Made by a program: the position numbers and the translations under genes
The notes under the pieces: generated by a model
The model's database searches: none
Seen by the model: only the letters and a program-made list of their open reading frames with translations
Told to the model about the DNA's origin: nothing
Part shown: one piece after another, positions 25,546 through 33,275 of the stretch
Layout of the letters: the number at the start of each line of letters is the position of its first letter
How positions within the stretch are numbered: the stretch's first letter is position 1
Assembly (NCBI RefSeq): GCF_001476895.1
Contig: NZ_LDTB01000001.1
Location: forward strand, 1 to 64,000
From: Sphingomonas endophytica
Lineage (GTDB): Bacteria; Pseudomonadota; Alphaproteobacteria; Sphingomonadales; Sphingomonadaceae
Direction: 5' to 3'
DNA length: 64,000 nt

Positions 25546-25562
25546 TCCTGCCGCCCCAGCCA
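25546..25562 (+). repeat. attR: second copy of the 17-bp tRNA-Gln 3' end
   Basis: TCCTGCCGCCCCAGCCA, identical to 17599-17615. The bases before it (GCC) do not continue the tRNA T-arm, so this is only the duplicated 3' fragment, as expected after integration. Confidence 0.92.
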
Positions 25563-26480
25563 ATCCGGAGAATTGCTGGGCAAACAATGCCTTGCCCTTC
25601 AGAATCGAGCGATTGCCGGGCAGGTCCGTTGGATTATCAGCTACCCTTTCGAATCGTACGAGTCAGCTATATCCCCGTGTGGCAGTGTGCTGGCGTACCG
25701 GCCCGCCCAGGTGGGCAGAGCAGCGCGCTGTTTACCACCTCGCCACGCTGCCGAACACGCCGACCTCGGTCGCGCCGATGGCCTAGTCCGTAGGTCGACG
25801 TCGCCGATCTAGTCGAGATACTGTTCGCTCGCTTCGCGCTCTGTTGCCGCTGGCCGTCCGGACCGACGCGGTCGGGCCGGAGCCGATGAGCACGGCGGTG
25901 CTGGTGACGATCCTGCGCAACTGGCTATGCGTTTCGGGCGCGATCCGCGTCACGATGCCGCGCTGGGTGATGGCGGGGGCCGTTCGCCTCGGCATCTCGC
26001 CGGTGGCGCGCGAGGGCATGGCGGTGCTAGCGGTTTAAAACACGGCGCCGGCCGAGCCGCTGATCGCCATGACCGGCTTTCGACCGGCAACGATTGCCGT
26101 GGCCCGACGCCCGGCGAATGGGACCGATCTGCGGACACCACGGCTCGCGACTGCCGCTCTGATCCTGCGCACCGCGCTCGCGCAGGTCTTGTTCGCCGGT
26201 CCAGCGATGCCATGTTCGTCACCCCGGCGGCGACGAACATGGCATGGCGGTCGTAACGCTCCTTCTGCGGATACGCGGCGAGGCGCAAGCGGTCATACCC
26301 GCATGCGACCGCGCTCGTCAGGTCTTCGCGTGACGGGTGCAATCCCAGTCCACTTCCCGGCCAGCCAACTGGTCAGCGCCTATATGGCAACGACGCCGGT
26401 TACACGATTTCGTCGGCGCAATCCGCGAACCACGGATACTGCGTTGCGGCGGCTCGTAAGCGGAGTGCTGGCCTTCGGCG
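25563..26480. other. 918 bp without a confident gene
   Basis: Immediately outside attR. A plus-strand stretch of about 65 codons ending at the TAA near 26037 has strongly GC-biased third positions (VTILRNWLCVSGAIRVTMPR) but no good start and no family I recognise; it may be the tail of a broken gene. The rest has mixed frames with stops. The region looks like decayed DNA at an insertion hot spot. Confidence 0.5.
26208..26244. repeat. 13-bp perfect inverted repeat in the gene-poor gap
   Basis: TGCCATGTTCGTC (26208-26220) and GACGAACATGGCA (26232-26244) with an 11-nt spacer. No T-run follows on either strand. It may be a remnant of an insertion-sequence end or a protein-binding palindrome. Confidence 0.5.
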
Positions 26481-27875
26481 TCAGGCTTTCGCGAGCCAGT
26501 GGGCAATCCGGCGGCTGGTATCCGACCATGGTGGGCCCAGTCGCTCGAACACATTGAATGCGCCAACGCGGTAGACGGCCCGGTGATGGCTTAGGCGGCG
26601 GAAGCCTTCGCGGCCATGATAGGCGCCCATGCCGCTCGGTCCGATCCCGCCGAACGGCAGCGAATCCTGCGCGATGTGCAGCAGCGTCCCGTTGATCGTG
26701 ACACCGCCTGAGGTACAGCTGTCCAACACCGCCCCTTCGGTCGCGCGATCGGTGCTGAAACAATAGAGCGCCAGCGGACGATCACGTTCGTTGACCACCG
26801 CCATGGCGTCGGCAAGGGTACGATAGCCGAGGATCGGCAGAACCGGTCCGAAGATTTCGTCGCGCATCAGCGTGCAATCCCGCGGTGGATCGATCACGAG
26901 GACGGGCGCCAGGCGGCGCGGGTCGTCGCCGGGCGCCTTATGGTCGAGTATGGTCGCGCCGGCCCCGCGCGCCTCTTCCACCGCCGCGACCAGCCGGGCG
27001 CGATGTCGGTCGGTCACGATCGCGCTATAGTCTGCATTGCCCGCGATCGTGGGATACCCGCGCTCGACCACCGCCATGACGTCGTCGGCGAAGGCGCGCA
27101 CCCGGTCGTGCGGCACAAGGACGTAATCGGGCGCGATGCAGGTCTGTCCGGCGTTGATGAACTTGCCGAATGCCACCGAGCGCGCCGCCTTGGCCAGTGG
27201 ATAGTCGGGAGCGACGATCGCCGGCGACTTGCCGCCCAGTTCCAGCGTCACCGGCGTCAGATTCTCGGCGGCGGCGCGCATGACCTGCCGGCCGACGTGG
27301 GTGGAGCCGGTAAAGACGAGATGATCGAACGGCAAAGCCGCGACCGCCTCTGCCACGTCGACCCCGCCGGTCACGACCGCCACCTCGTCCGGTGGGAAGC
27401 GCTCGACCACGACACGGGCAAGCAGGTCGGAGAAGGTCGGCGTCAGTTCCGATGGCTTGAGCAACGCCCGATTGCCTGCCGCCAGCGCGTCGGTCAGTGG
27501 CGAGAGAGCCAGCAGCAGCGGGTAGTTCCACGGCGAAATGATGCCGACCACGCCGAGCGGTTCGTACCGGACCCAGGCGCGGGCAGGCTGGAAATTCAGT
27601 TCGACCGGTCGGCGTTCGTCGCGCATCCAGCGCGCGACCGATCGGCGGGCATGGCGGATGCCGCGCACGGCGGGCACGATTTCCAGCAGTTGCGTCTCGT
27701 CGCGCGAACGGCCGCGAAAATCGGTGTCGATCGCGGCCGCGAATTCATCGGCATGGTCCAGGATCATCTGCCCCAGCGTCGCCAGCGATGCCTGTCGCCG
27801 TGCAGCGTCGGGTGCGGGCGTCGACCGCGCGGCGCGATGCAGGATGTCGAACAGGGTGCGGGCGGTCTGCGGCAC
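26481..27875 (-). CDS. Aldehyde dehydrogenase, coniferyl-aldehyde-dehydrogenase-like
   Basis: NAD(P)-dependent oxidation of an aldehyde to its acid, 464 aa. Contains VVGIISPWNYPLLLALSPL, FTGSTHVGRQVM (cofactor), VTLELGGKSPAIV (general-base Glu), FINAGQTCIAPDYVLVP (catalytic Cys) and EIFGPVLPILGY. The short C-terminus and PWNYP fit the group that includes coniferyl aldehyde and fatty aldehyde dehydrogenases. The start is GTG 27875 with AAGGA six bases upstream, 16 bp after the TetR stop codon. In this cluster it would oxidise the aldehyde released by the aldolase (inference). Confidence 0.9.
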   Translation of the reverse strand: MPQTARTLFDILHRAARSTPAPDAARRQASLATLGQMILDHADEFAAAIDTDFRGRSRDETQLLEIVPAVRGIRHARRSVARWMRDERRPVELNFQPARAWVRYEPLGVVGIISPWNYPLLLALSPLTDALAAGNRALLKPSELTPTFSDLLARVVVERFPPDEVAVVTGGVDVAEAVAALPFDHLVFTGSTHVGRQVMRAAAENLTPVTLELGGKSPAIVAPDYPLAKAARSVAFGKFINAGQTCIAPDYVLVPHDRVRAFADDVMAVVERGYPTIAGNADYSAIVTDRHRARLVAAVEEARGAGATILDHKAPGDDPRRLAPVLVIDPPRDCTLMRDEIFGPVLPILGYRTLADAMAVVNERDRPLALYCFSTDRATEGAVLDSCTSGGVTINGTLLHIAQDSLPFGGIGPSGMGAYHGREGFRRLSHHRAVYRVGAFNVFERLGPPWSDTSRRIAHWLAKA

Positions 27876-27891
27876 GGGTGATCCTTCGGTA

Positions 27892-28569
27892 TCAGGCGGG
27901 GGCCGGTTCGGACGAGGCCGTTCTGGCGGCGGCGTGACGGCGTTGCAGGTCATCGGCGTAGAGCAGCGTGGCGCGGCATACGCCCTCGATGATCCCCTGC
28001 GAGTCAGGGCCGGGATCCTCCAGCACCGCTTCCATTGCGGCGTAATGCATCTCGATCGTCAGCTTTGCGCAGGTCTGGAGCGCGTCGATCGGGATGGCCG
28101 GATAGAAGCGCGCATAGGCGATGGCGTGATGCGCCGCGACGGCGTTGCGCGATGCGATTCGCACCGCGTCGAGCATCGGTACCGCGCGCAGCGCACGCGT
28201 GATCGCGATGCTGCCGGGGAAGCTGCGGGTGATTTCGATGACGCGGTTCTGGATCTCCAGCGATCTGGCGACCCGTTCCTCGAAGGCCAGGTCGACCAGC
28301 CCGCCATCCTCCAGCCCGTCGAGCGCCGCTGCATCCTGCGCGCGCATCAGGCGATCACCCATTTCCTTCAGGATCGCGTACTTGTTCGGAAAATAGCGGT
28401 AAAGCGCGGGCGGGGAGAGGCCAGCCTCCTTGCATACCAGGTTGGTGGTTAACTGCTCGAAGCCGACCTGTTCCAGCAGCCGCCCGGCCGTCTCCACGAT
28501 CAGTTCGAACGTGTCGTGGGAGCGCGGCTGCGACGGCCGCTTCTTGGGCGCGAGTTCGGGTTTCTTCAT
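27892..28569 (-). CDS. TetR/AcrR-family regulator
   Basis: 225 aa. N-terminal HTH FEQLTTNLVCKEAGLSPPAL followed by YRYFPNKYAILKEMGDRL, then a helical ligand-binding domain. It lies between the P450 and aldehyde dehydrogenase genes in the same direction. It is the best candidate to bind the ATAG-N6-CTAT palindromes in front of the aminotransferase and esterase genes, but nothing in the sequence proves that. Confidence 0.92.
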   Translation of the reverse strand: MKKPELAPKKRPSQPRSHDTFELIVETAGRLLEQVGFEQLTTNLVCKEAGLSPPALYRYFPNKYAILKEMGDRLMRAQDAAALDGLEDGGLVDLAFEERVARSLEIQNRVIEITRSFPGSIAITRALRAVPMLDAVRIASRNAVAAHHAIAYARFYPAIPIDALQTCAKLTIEMHYAAMEAVLEDPGPDSQGIIEGVCRATLLYADDLQRRHAAARTASSEPAPA

Positions 28570-28650
28570 GCCCGAACCCTAGCAGGCGGCGGCGGCGCGA
28601 CCCAAGCCCCTGCTTGGGCGCGGCAGCGCGGCGCGATCGATCGCCATCGC

Positions 28651-31600
28651 TCAGGCGAACGCATCGACGGCATAGCGGCCGGTATGGATCAACCGGCGCT
28701 CGCACCAGCGACGCGCGACGCGCTCCGACGTGTCGAGCGCCGCGGCGGCGACCGCGACCAGCGCTTTCTCGACCGCCGGGACCAGCCGCGCGGCGTCGCC
28801 GCAGACATAGACATGCGCGCCGTTCCCGATGAGCGCGGCGACCTGTGCGCCGTCGCGGCGTACTAGGTCCTGAACATAGCTGACGCCATCCGCCGGCTGG
28901 CGGGAAAAGGCGACACGCAGGTCGAGCAGGCCATCTTCGACCCAACGGGTCATTTCGTCGCGATACAGCCAGTCCTCGTCCGCCGAGCGGCACCCGAAGA
29001 ACAGCATGGTCGCACCGACCCTCTCGCCGCGCGTTGCATATGCAGCCCGCTCCGCGATGAACCCACGAAAGGGGGCGATGCCGCTGCCCGCGCCGATCAT
29101 GACAATCGGCACGGCCGGATCGGTGGGAAGGTGGAAGGCGCCGAGCGCCGGCTGGATCCTGGCCGGTACGGTGTCACCGGGCGCAAGGCCGGCGAGGAAG
29201 CTCGACGCGACGCCCAGGTGGCGATGCGCACCGCCGGTCGCGGGTTCGTCGACCACCGCCACCGTCAACGTGCAGTGGCCGGGCTCGGCCAGCGGCGAAG
29301 AGGAGATGGAGTATCGCCGTGCCGTCAGTCGGGGCTGCGCGGCGACGAAGGCATCGGGCGCGATACGGGCCGACGGAAACCGCTCCATCAGCGCGATCAT
29401 GCTGGTGCGCGGCGCGACGATCGCCTGCGCATAGTCCGCCGGATTCCGCAGCGCGGACAGGCCGTCCCGCTCTGCCGGTAGGGTGGCGGCCGCGATCAGC
29501 AGATCGATCTGTTCGGGCGTGGCGGGGCGCTCCAGTTCGACCTCGTGAGTCAGCGTCGCGCGCAGCGCCGGCGTCACGACGCCGAGCACCGCCAACGCGC
29601 GATCGACGGTCGCCGCCGGTTGCTGCGGCAGGATCGCGAGATGATCGCCGGGGCGATAGCTCACGTCGTCGGGCAGGCGCAGGACGATGTGGCGCTTGGC
29701 GCGCCCCGGCGGCAGGCCGGGTGCGGTCAGCAGCGTGTTGGCGACGCAGGGCAGGCGCAGCATGTCCGGCGCGTTGGACGATGTGGCGATCGAACCATGC
29801 GCCACGATTGCGCCGGTCGATCGCTCCGTGGCCAGCGCGTCGACAAGACCGGCGCACCACCCCTCGAACGCGGCCCTCATGTCGCCGACGGCATTGACCT
29901 CGCCGCGATCGAGCAGCCGCGTCGCGCCCGCCGCCACCAGCGCGCGGTCGATGCGCTTCGGGATCGCCTGATAGGTGCGTGCCCATTGCGTGTTGCCGCA
30001 GCCCAGCACCGCAATACGGGCCCCGTCGAGCGTGCCCGCCTGCTGTGCGTCCAGCCACGCCACAAACGCCCGGGCGTTGTCGGCGGGCTGCCCCTCATAG
30101 GAGGCGGTAACGATGACGACCGGACGGTCGGTGGGCAGGCGCCCGGCCCAGGCGTCGAGCGTATCGAGCGTCGCGGCCCAGCCGATGCCTGCGATCCGCC
30201 GGGCGATGCTGTGCGCAAAGGCCTCGCTGGTGCCGGAATTTCCGCCATGGAGCAGCAGCAGCGCGTTGGTCGCCTCGCCCGGCGGGGTGTCCGCACCGAC
30301 CGGCTCGGGGGAGGCGGTGCCGGGCCGGACGATCGGTGTGCCGCGCGCACGGGCACGGATGGTCAGCCCTTCGGGCTTCATCGTCAGCGTCTCGGCGACC
30401 TTCAGCCGGTAGCCGGGATCGGTGCGTTCAATATCGAACCGCTGGAGCAGCATGGCGAGAACCAGCTGCGCTTCCTGCATGGCGAAGCCGCGCCCGATAC
30501 AGGCGCGCGCGCCGTTGCCGAAGGGTTTCCAGCTGTTGGGCGGCAGCCGTTCGGCCGCGCCGTCCGCGAAGCGATCGGGCCGGAACCCCTCGGCATCGTC
30601 GCCCCAGACCTTCGGATCGCGGTGCAGCGCCGGCAGCAGCACCAGAATGTCGTCGCCGGGCTCAACGCGATACGTGCCCTGAATCGTGGTCGGTTCGTGC
30701 GGAGTGACCGAGAATCCGGGGGCAGTCGGCCATAATCGCAGCGTCTCCATCAGCACCCGCTCGATCAGGTCCAGGCGGGGCAGATCGTCCAGCGTCGGTT
30801 CGCTATCCCCCAGCACCGCATCGACATGCGCCCGCGCGCGCACCAGTTCGGCCGGGTTGTCCAGCAGAAGATGCACCGCGAACGACAGCAGGCCGCTGGT
30901 CGTCTCGTGCCCCGCGATCAGGAAGGTGACGAGCTGGTAGCGGATATTCTCATCGCTGAGCCGCTCGCCATCGCGACCCGCGAGCATTACGTCGAGCAGG
31001 TCGCCGCGCGCGCCGATCCCCTTGCGGCGACGATCGGCGACCAGTTCGTCGGCCATGTCGTGCATCACTGCGATGTCGCTCCGAAACTTGCGACGGGTGC
31101 GTCGCATCGCGCGGGTGACGAAGGCGGGCCGGCGCTGCCGCGCCGATGCCTCCACCAGCGATCCGACCATCGCATCCACGAACGGATGCATATGGTCGCG
31201 GTAGAAGCTGTTGAAGCGGTAGTCGAACGCGCACAGCGCCAGCGTGTCGAGCGTCAGCCGGGTCATGGAGTCGGCGACGTCGATCTGCTCCTCGGGGCCG
31301 AAGCGCTCCCACCGGTCGAACATCTGTCGCGCGATATCGAGCATCTTGTCGAACATGCCACGAATACCGAACGGGCCGAACGCCGGCATGAGGACACGGT
31401 GCGCCAGCGCCCAATTGGGTTCGTAGTTATGCGCGGTGAACAGCCCGTCGCCGGTTGCCGGGCGGACGAAGGCGAGCGCGTCGTGGATGAACTTGCCGAA
31501 GCGGCGTTCGTCGCACAGTTCGTTCACGATCGCCTGCGACGAGGCGACGATCGTGTCCTTGCCCAGCACCGGCAGGCGAAAGATCTCGCCATGTTCGCGC

Positions 31601-31701
31601 GCCAGACGCGTCACGCTCTGTACGGGGGCGTTGCCGTCCAGTTCGAACAGGCTGCCGACCAGCGGCCTGGTCGGCGAAACGGGCAGGGGAATGTCGGTCA
31701 T
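28651..31701 (-). CDS. Self-sufficient cytochrome P450 / NADPH-P450 reductase fusion (CYP102A type)
   Basis: 1016 aa soluble monooxygenase. P450 domain (1-~455): LTLDTLALCAFDYRFNSFYR, I-helix AGHETTSG (263-270), ETLR (319-322) and heme loop FGNGARACIGRGF with Cys401. Then a flavodoxin-like FMN domain (LLLLHGGNSGTSEAFAHSIA) and an FAD/NADPH domain (DVSYRPGDHLAILPQ, ARRYSISSSP, GAGSGIAPFRGF). It is very close in plan to BM3 of Bacillus, which hydroxylates long-chain fatty acids. By alignment from memory, the carboxylate anchors Arg47 and Tyr51 of BM3 are Lys and Val here while Phe87 is kept, hinting at a long-chain substrate other than a fatty acid. It sits 39 bp after the aldolase gene. Confidence 0.93.
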   Translation of the reverse strand: MTDIPLPVSPTRPLVGSLFELDGNAPVQSVTRLAREHGEIFRLPVLGKDTIVASSQAIVNELCDERRFGKFIHDALAFVRPATGDGLFTAHNYEPNWALAHRVLMPAFGPFGIRGMFDKMLDIARQMFDRWERFGPEEQIDVADSMTRLTLDTLALCAFDYRFNSFYRDHMHPFVDAMVGSLVEASARQRRPAFVTRAMRRTRRKFRSDIAVMHDMADELVADRRRKGIGARGDLLDVMLAGRDGERLSDENIRYQLVTFLIAGHETTSGLLSFAVHLLLDNPAELVRARAHVDAVLGDSEPTLDDLPRLDLIERVLMETLRLWPTAPGFSVTPHEPTTIQGTYRVEPGDDILVLLPALHRDPKVWGDDAEGFRPDRFADGAAERLPPNSWKPFGNGARACIGRGFAMQEAQLVLAMLLQRFDIERTDPGYRLKVAETLTMKPEGLTIRARARGTPIVRPGTASPEPVGADTPPGEATNALLLLHGGNSGTSEAFAHSIARRIAGIGWAATLDTLDAWAGRLPTDRPVVIVTASYEGQPADNARAFVAWLDAQQAGTLDGARIAVLGCGNTQWARTYQAIPKRIDRALVAAGATRLLDRGEVNAVGDMRAAFEGWCAGLVDALATERSTGAIVAHGSIATSSNAPDMLRLPCVANTLLTAPGLPPGRAKRHIVLRLPDDVSYRPGDHLAILPQQPAATVDRALAVLGVVTPALRATLTHEVELERPATPEQIDLLIAAATLPAERDGLSALRNPADYAQAIVAPRTSMIALMERFPSARIAPDAFVAAQPRLTARRYSISSSPLAEPGHCTLTVAVVDEPATGGAHRHLGVASSFLAGLAPGDTVPARIQPALGAFHLPTDPAVPIVMIGAGSGIAPFRGFIAERAAYATRGERVGATMLFFGCRSADEDWLYRDEMTRWVEDGLLDLRVAFSRQPADGVSYVQDLVRRDGAQVAALIGNGAHVYVCGDAARLVPAVEKALVAVAAAALDTSERVARRWCERRLIHTGRYAVDAFA

Positions 31702-31740
31702 CGCAGCGCGCTCGTGATCAGTGGCGTAGGGGGCAGGCGG

Positions 31741-32388
31741 TCAGGCGCGCGTGCCATAATGTTCGGCGCGCGCCTTGTCGGCGAACGCCTGCCATTCGGC
31801 CGGGGACAGGAGATAGGGATCCCCCAATTGCCGAGCGAGCAGATACTGGCGACACATGATCTCCAGCCGCTGCGCCAGCATCACCGCCTCGGCCAGGTCG
31901 CGCCCGCGCGACAACATGCCGTGGCTGCCGAGCAGACAGGCACTGCGCCGCGTCAGCGCCCGCGAGGCCGTTTCGGCCAGTTCCGCCGAGCCATAGGTGT
32001 AGTACGGGACGCACGGCACGTCGCTGCCGCCGAACAGACCGACCAGATAGTGAAAGCCGGGCAAGGGCCCGATGCACGACATCGCGACGACATGGTCGGA
32101 ATGGGTGTGGACCACGGCGTTGGCGTCGGCGTGATCGCGATAGACCGCCCAGTGCATCTGCCATTCGCTCGACGGGCGATGACGGCCCTCGTGCGAACCG
32201 TCGGGGCGCACCAGCACCACCTGTTCCGGCGTGATCGTCTCGTCCGCCCCGGTGCAGGATATCAACATGCCGTCACCGTACCGGACGCTCACATTGCCGG
32301 AGGCCAGCTCGTTGAGTCTCAGATCGGTAACGCGCCGATATTGCTCGACAAGGGTTCGACGCAGATCGGCTTCGTCGGGGCAGGTCAT
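31741..32388 (-). CDS. Class II aldolase, L-fuculose-phosphate-aldolase-like
   Basis: 215 aa Zn-dependent aldolase/epimerase fold. ELASGNVSVRYGDGMLISCTG binds the ketose phosphate; PSSEW carries the acid/base glutamate (Glu75, equivalent to FucA Glu73); HTHSDH (His94, His96) and LGSHG (His156) are the zinc ligands. FucA-type enzymes cleave ketose 1-phosphates to dihydroxyacetone phosphate plus an aldehyde. Its ATG overlaps the TGA of the triosephosphate isomerase gene (ATGA), which strongly supports dihydroxyacetone phosphate as a product. Confidence 0.88.
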   Translation of the reverse strand: MTCPDEADLRRTLVEQYRRVTDLRLNELASGNVSVRYGDGMLISCTGADETITPEQVVLVRPDGSHEGRHRPSSEWQMHWAVYRDHADANAVVHTHSDHVVAMSCIGPLPGFHYLVGLFGGSDVPCVPYYTYGSAELAETASRALTRRSACLLGSHGMLSRGRDLAEAVMLAQRLEIMCRQYLLARQLGDPYLLSPAEWQAFADKARAEHYGTRA

Positions 32389-33146
32389 GCGGGCAACTCC
32401 GTGAGGGGCAGGGGCGCGGCAGATACGGTCGCGGCATCGACCAGCGCGGCGAAGGTCGCGGCGGGCAGGCTTGCGCGGCCGATCAGCACCCCGTCGACCT
32501 GCGGGGCGGCAAGGATGGCCGCGGCGCCACCGGCATCGACCGCGCCGCCGTACAGGATCGGCACGTCGTCCGCCGCATCGCCCCACAGCGTCGCCAACGC
32601 GGTGCGGAGCGCATCGTGCATCGCGGAAATCGTCGCGATCGGTGCCGCGTCGGCGCCGCCGATCGCCCACGGCGGCTCATAGGCGATCGACAGCCTGCGG
32701 AACGCCGTGTCCGCCGGCAGGCAGGCCAGCAGGTCGGCAACATCGCCGACGCACAGCAGGACGTCCAGCCCCGCTGACAGGGCAGTCCTGATCTGTGCGG
32801 CGAGGTCCGCCGGGGTCGGGTGCGTGCGCGCGCGACTTTCGACATGGCCGATGATCGTGAATGTCGCGCCGGCCTCCGCGGCGAGCCCCGCCGAAATGGC
32901 GCCGGTGAAGGGGCCGTCAGGCGCACCGTGTACGTCCTGCGCACCGATCGCGATCGCGGCCAGTCGCGCCCGCGCCGCCGCTATCAGCGTGGCGGGCGGA
33001 CAGATCGCCAGCGCGACCGGGAGCGTGACCGCCCTGCGATCCATGTCGACCAGCGCGTCGATCGCTGCCGTGGATCCCCGCATCTTCCAGTTCGCGACGA
33101 TTCGCGGGACGGCGCGACGCGGCACGGGCGTATCAGCAACGGACAT
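32385..33146 (-). CDS. Triosephosphate isomerase (cluster-dedicated paralogue)
   Basis: 253 aa TIM barrel. The catalytic set is present: Lys21 in VANWKM, His101 in IIGHVESR (usually GHSERR) and Glu157 in AYEPPWAIGG; phosphate loops LYGGAVDAGGAAAI and VLIGRASL are visible. The lid and N-terminal parts are diverged from housekeeping TpiA, so it could act on a related C4 ketose phosphate such as erythrulose phosphate. It leads the minus-strand operon, start ATG 33146, and is translationally coupled to the aldolase. Confidence 0.88.
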   Translation of the reverse strand: MSVADTPVPRRAVPRIVANWKMRGSTAAIDALVDMDRRAVTLPVALAICPPATLIAAARARLAAIAIGAQDVHGAPDGPFTGAISAGLAAEAGATFTIIGHVESRARTHPTPADLAAQIRTALSAGLDVLLCVGDVADLLACLPADTAFRRLSIAYEPPWAIGGADAAPIATISAMHDALRTALATLWGDAADDVPILYGGAVDAGGAAAILAAPQVDGVLIGRASLPAATFAALVDAATVSAAPLPLTELPA

Positions 33147-33195
33147 GGCAAATTTCCCCGAGCATGGCCGACGTAAGCTAGCCGTAGCTACCATA

Positions 33196-33209
33196 AACTG
33201 CCCGCAGTT
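33196..33209. promoter_or_regulatory. Inverted repeat in the divergent tpi/aminotransferase promoter
   Basis: AACTG-CCCG-CAGTT, 5-bp arms, 50 bp before the isomerase ATG and 67 bp before the aminotransferase ATG. A possible second operator of the 129-bp divergent promoter. Confidence 0.4.
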
Positions 33210-33245
33210 CAATAGGAAGTTGACGAGCCGTCAAACGTCATTCAC

Positions 33246-33261
33246 GATAGCTTAAACTATC
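33246..33261. promoter_or_regulatory. Operator candidate GATAG-N6-CTATC before the aminotransferase
   Basis: GATAGCTTAAACTATC, perfect 5-bp arms, 14 bp before ATG 33276 and overlapping the likely leader. The same ATAG-N6-CTAT design is found at 42157-42174 before the esterase gene. Confidence 0.5.
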
Positions 33262-33275
33262 ATACGGAGAGCTTT

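Larger units (their letters stand above)
17616..25562. mobile_element. 7.9-kb integrative element in tRNA-Gln(TTG): restriction-modification cargo plus phage remnant
   Basis: Bounded by the 17-bp att repeats, with a tyrosine integrase at the right end. Plus-strand cargo is a type II restriction-modification pair and a YjzC-like gene. Then minus-strand genes: a serine recombinase, small hypothetical genes, and a packed phage-like module with a gp14-like internal virion protein. Base composition is visibly less GC-rich at the left end than in the flanks. No terminase, portal, capsid or replication genes are present, so it is a satellite or decayed prophage rather than a complete virus. No excisionase was recognised. 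Confidence 0.9.

Noticed and set aside
30826..32682. 618-codon plus-strand frame across the P450, aldolase and isomerase genes
   Set aside because: Composition-driven antisense frame; spans three real genes on the other strand.
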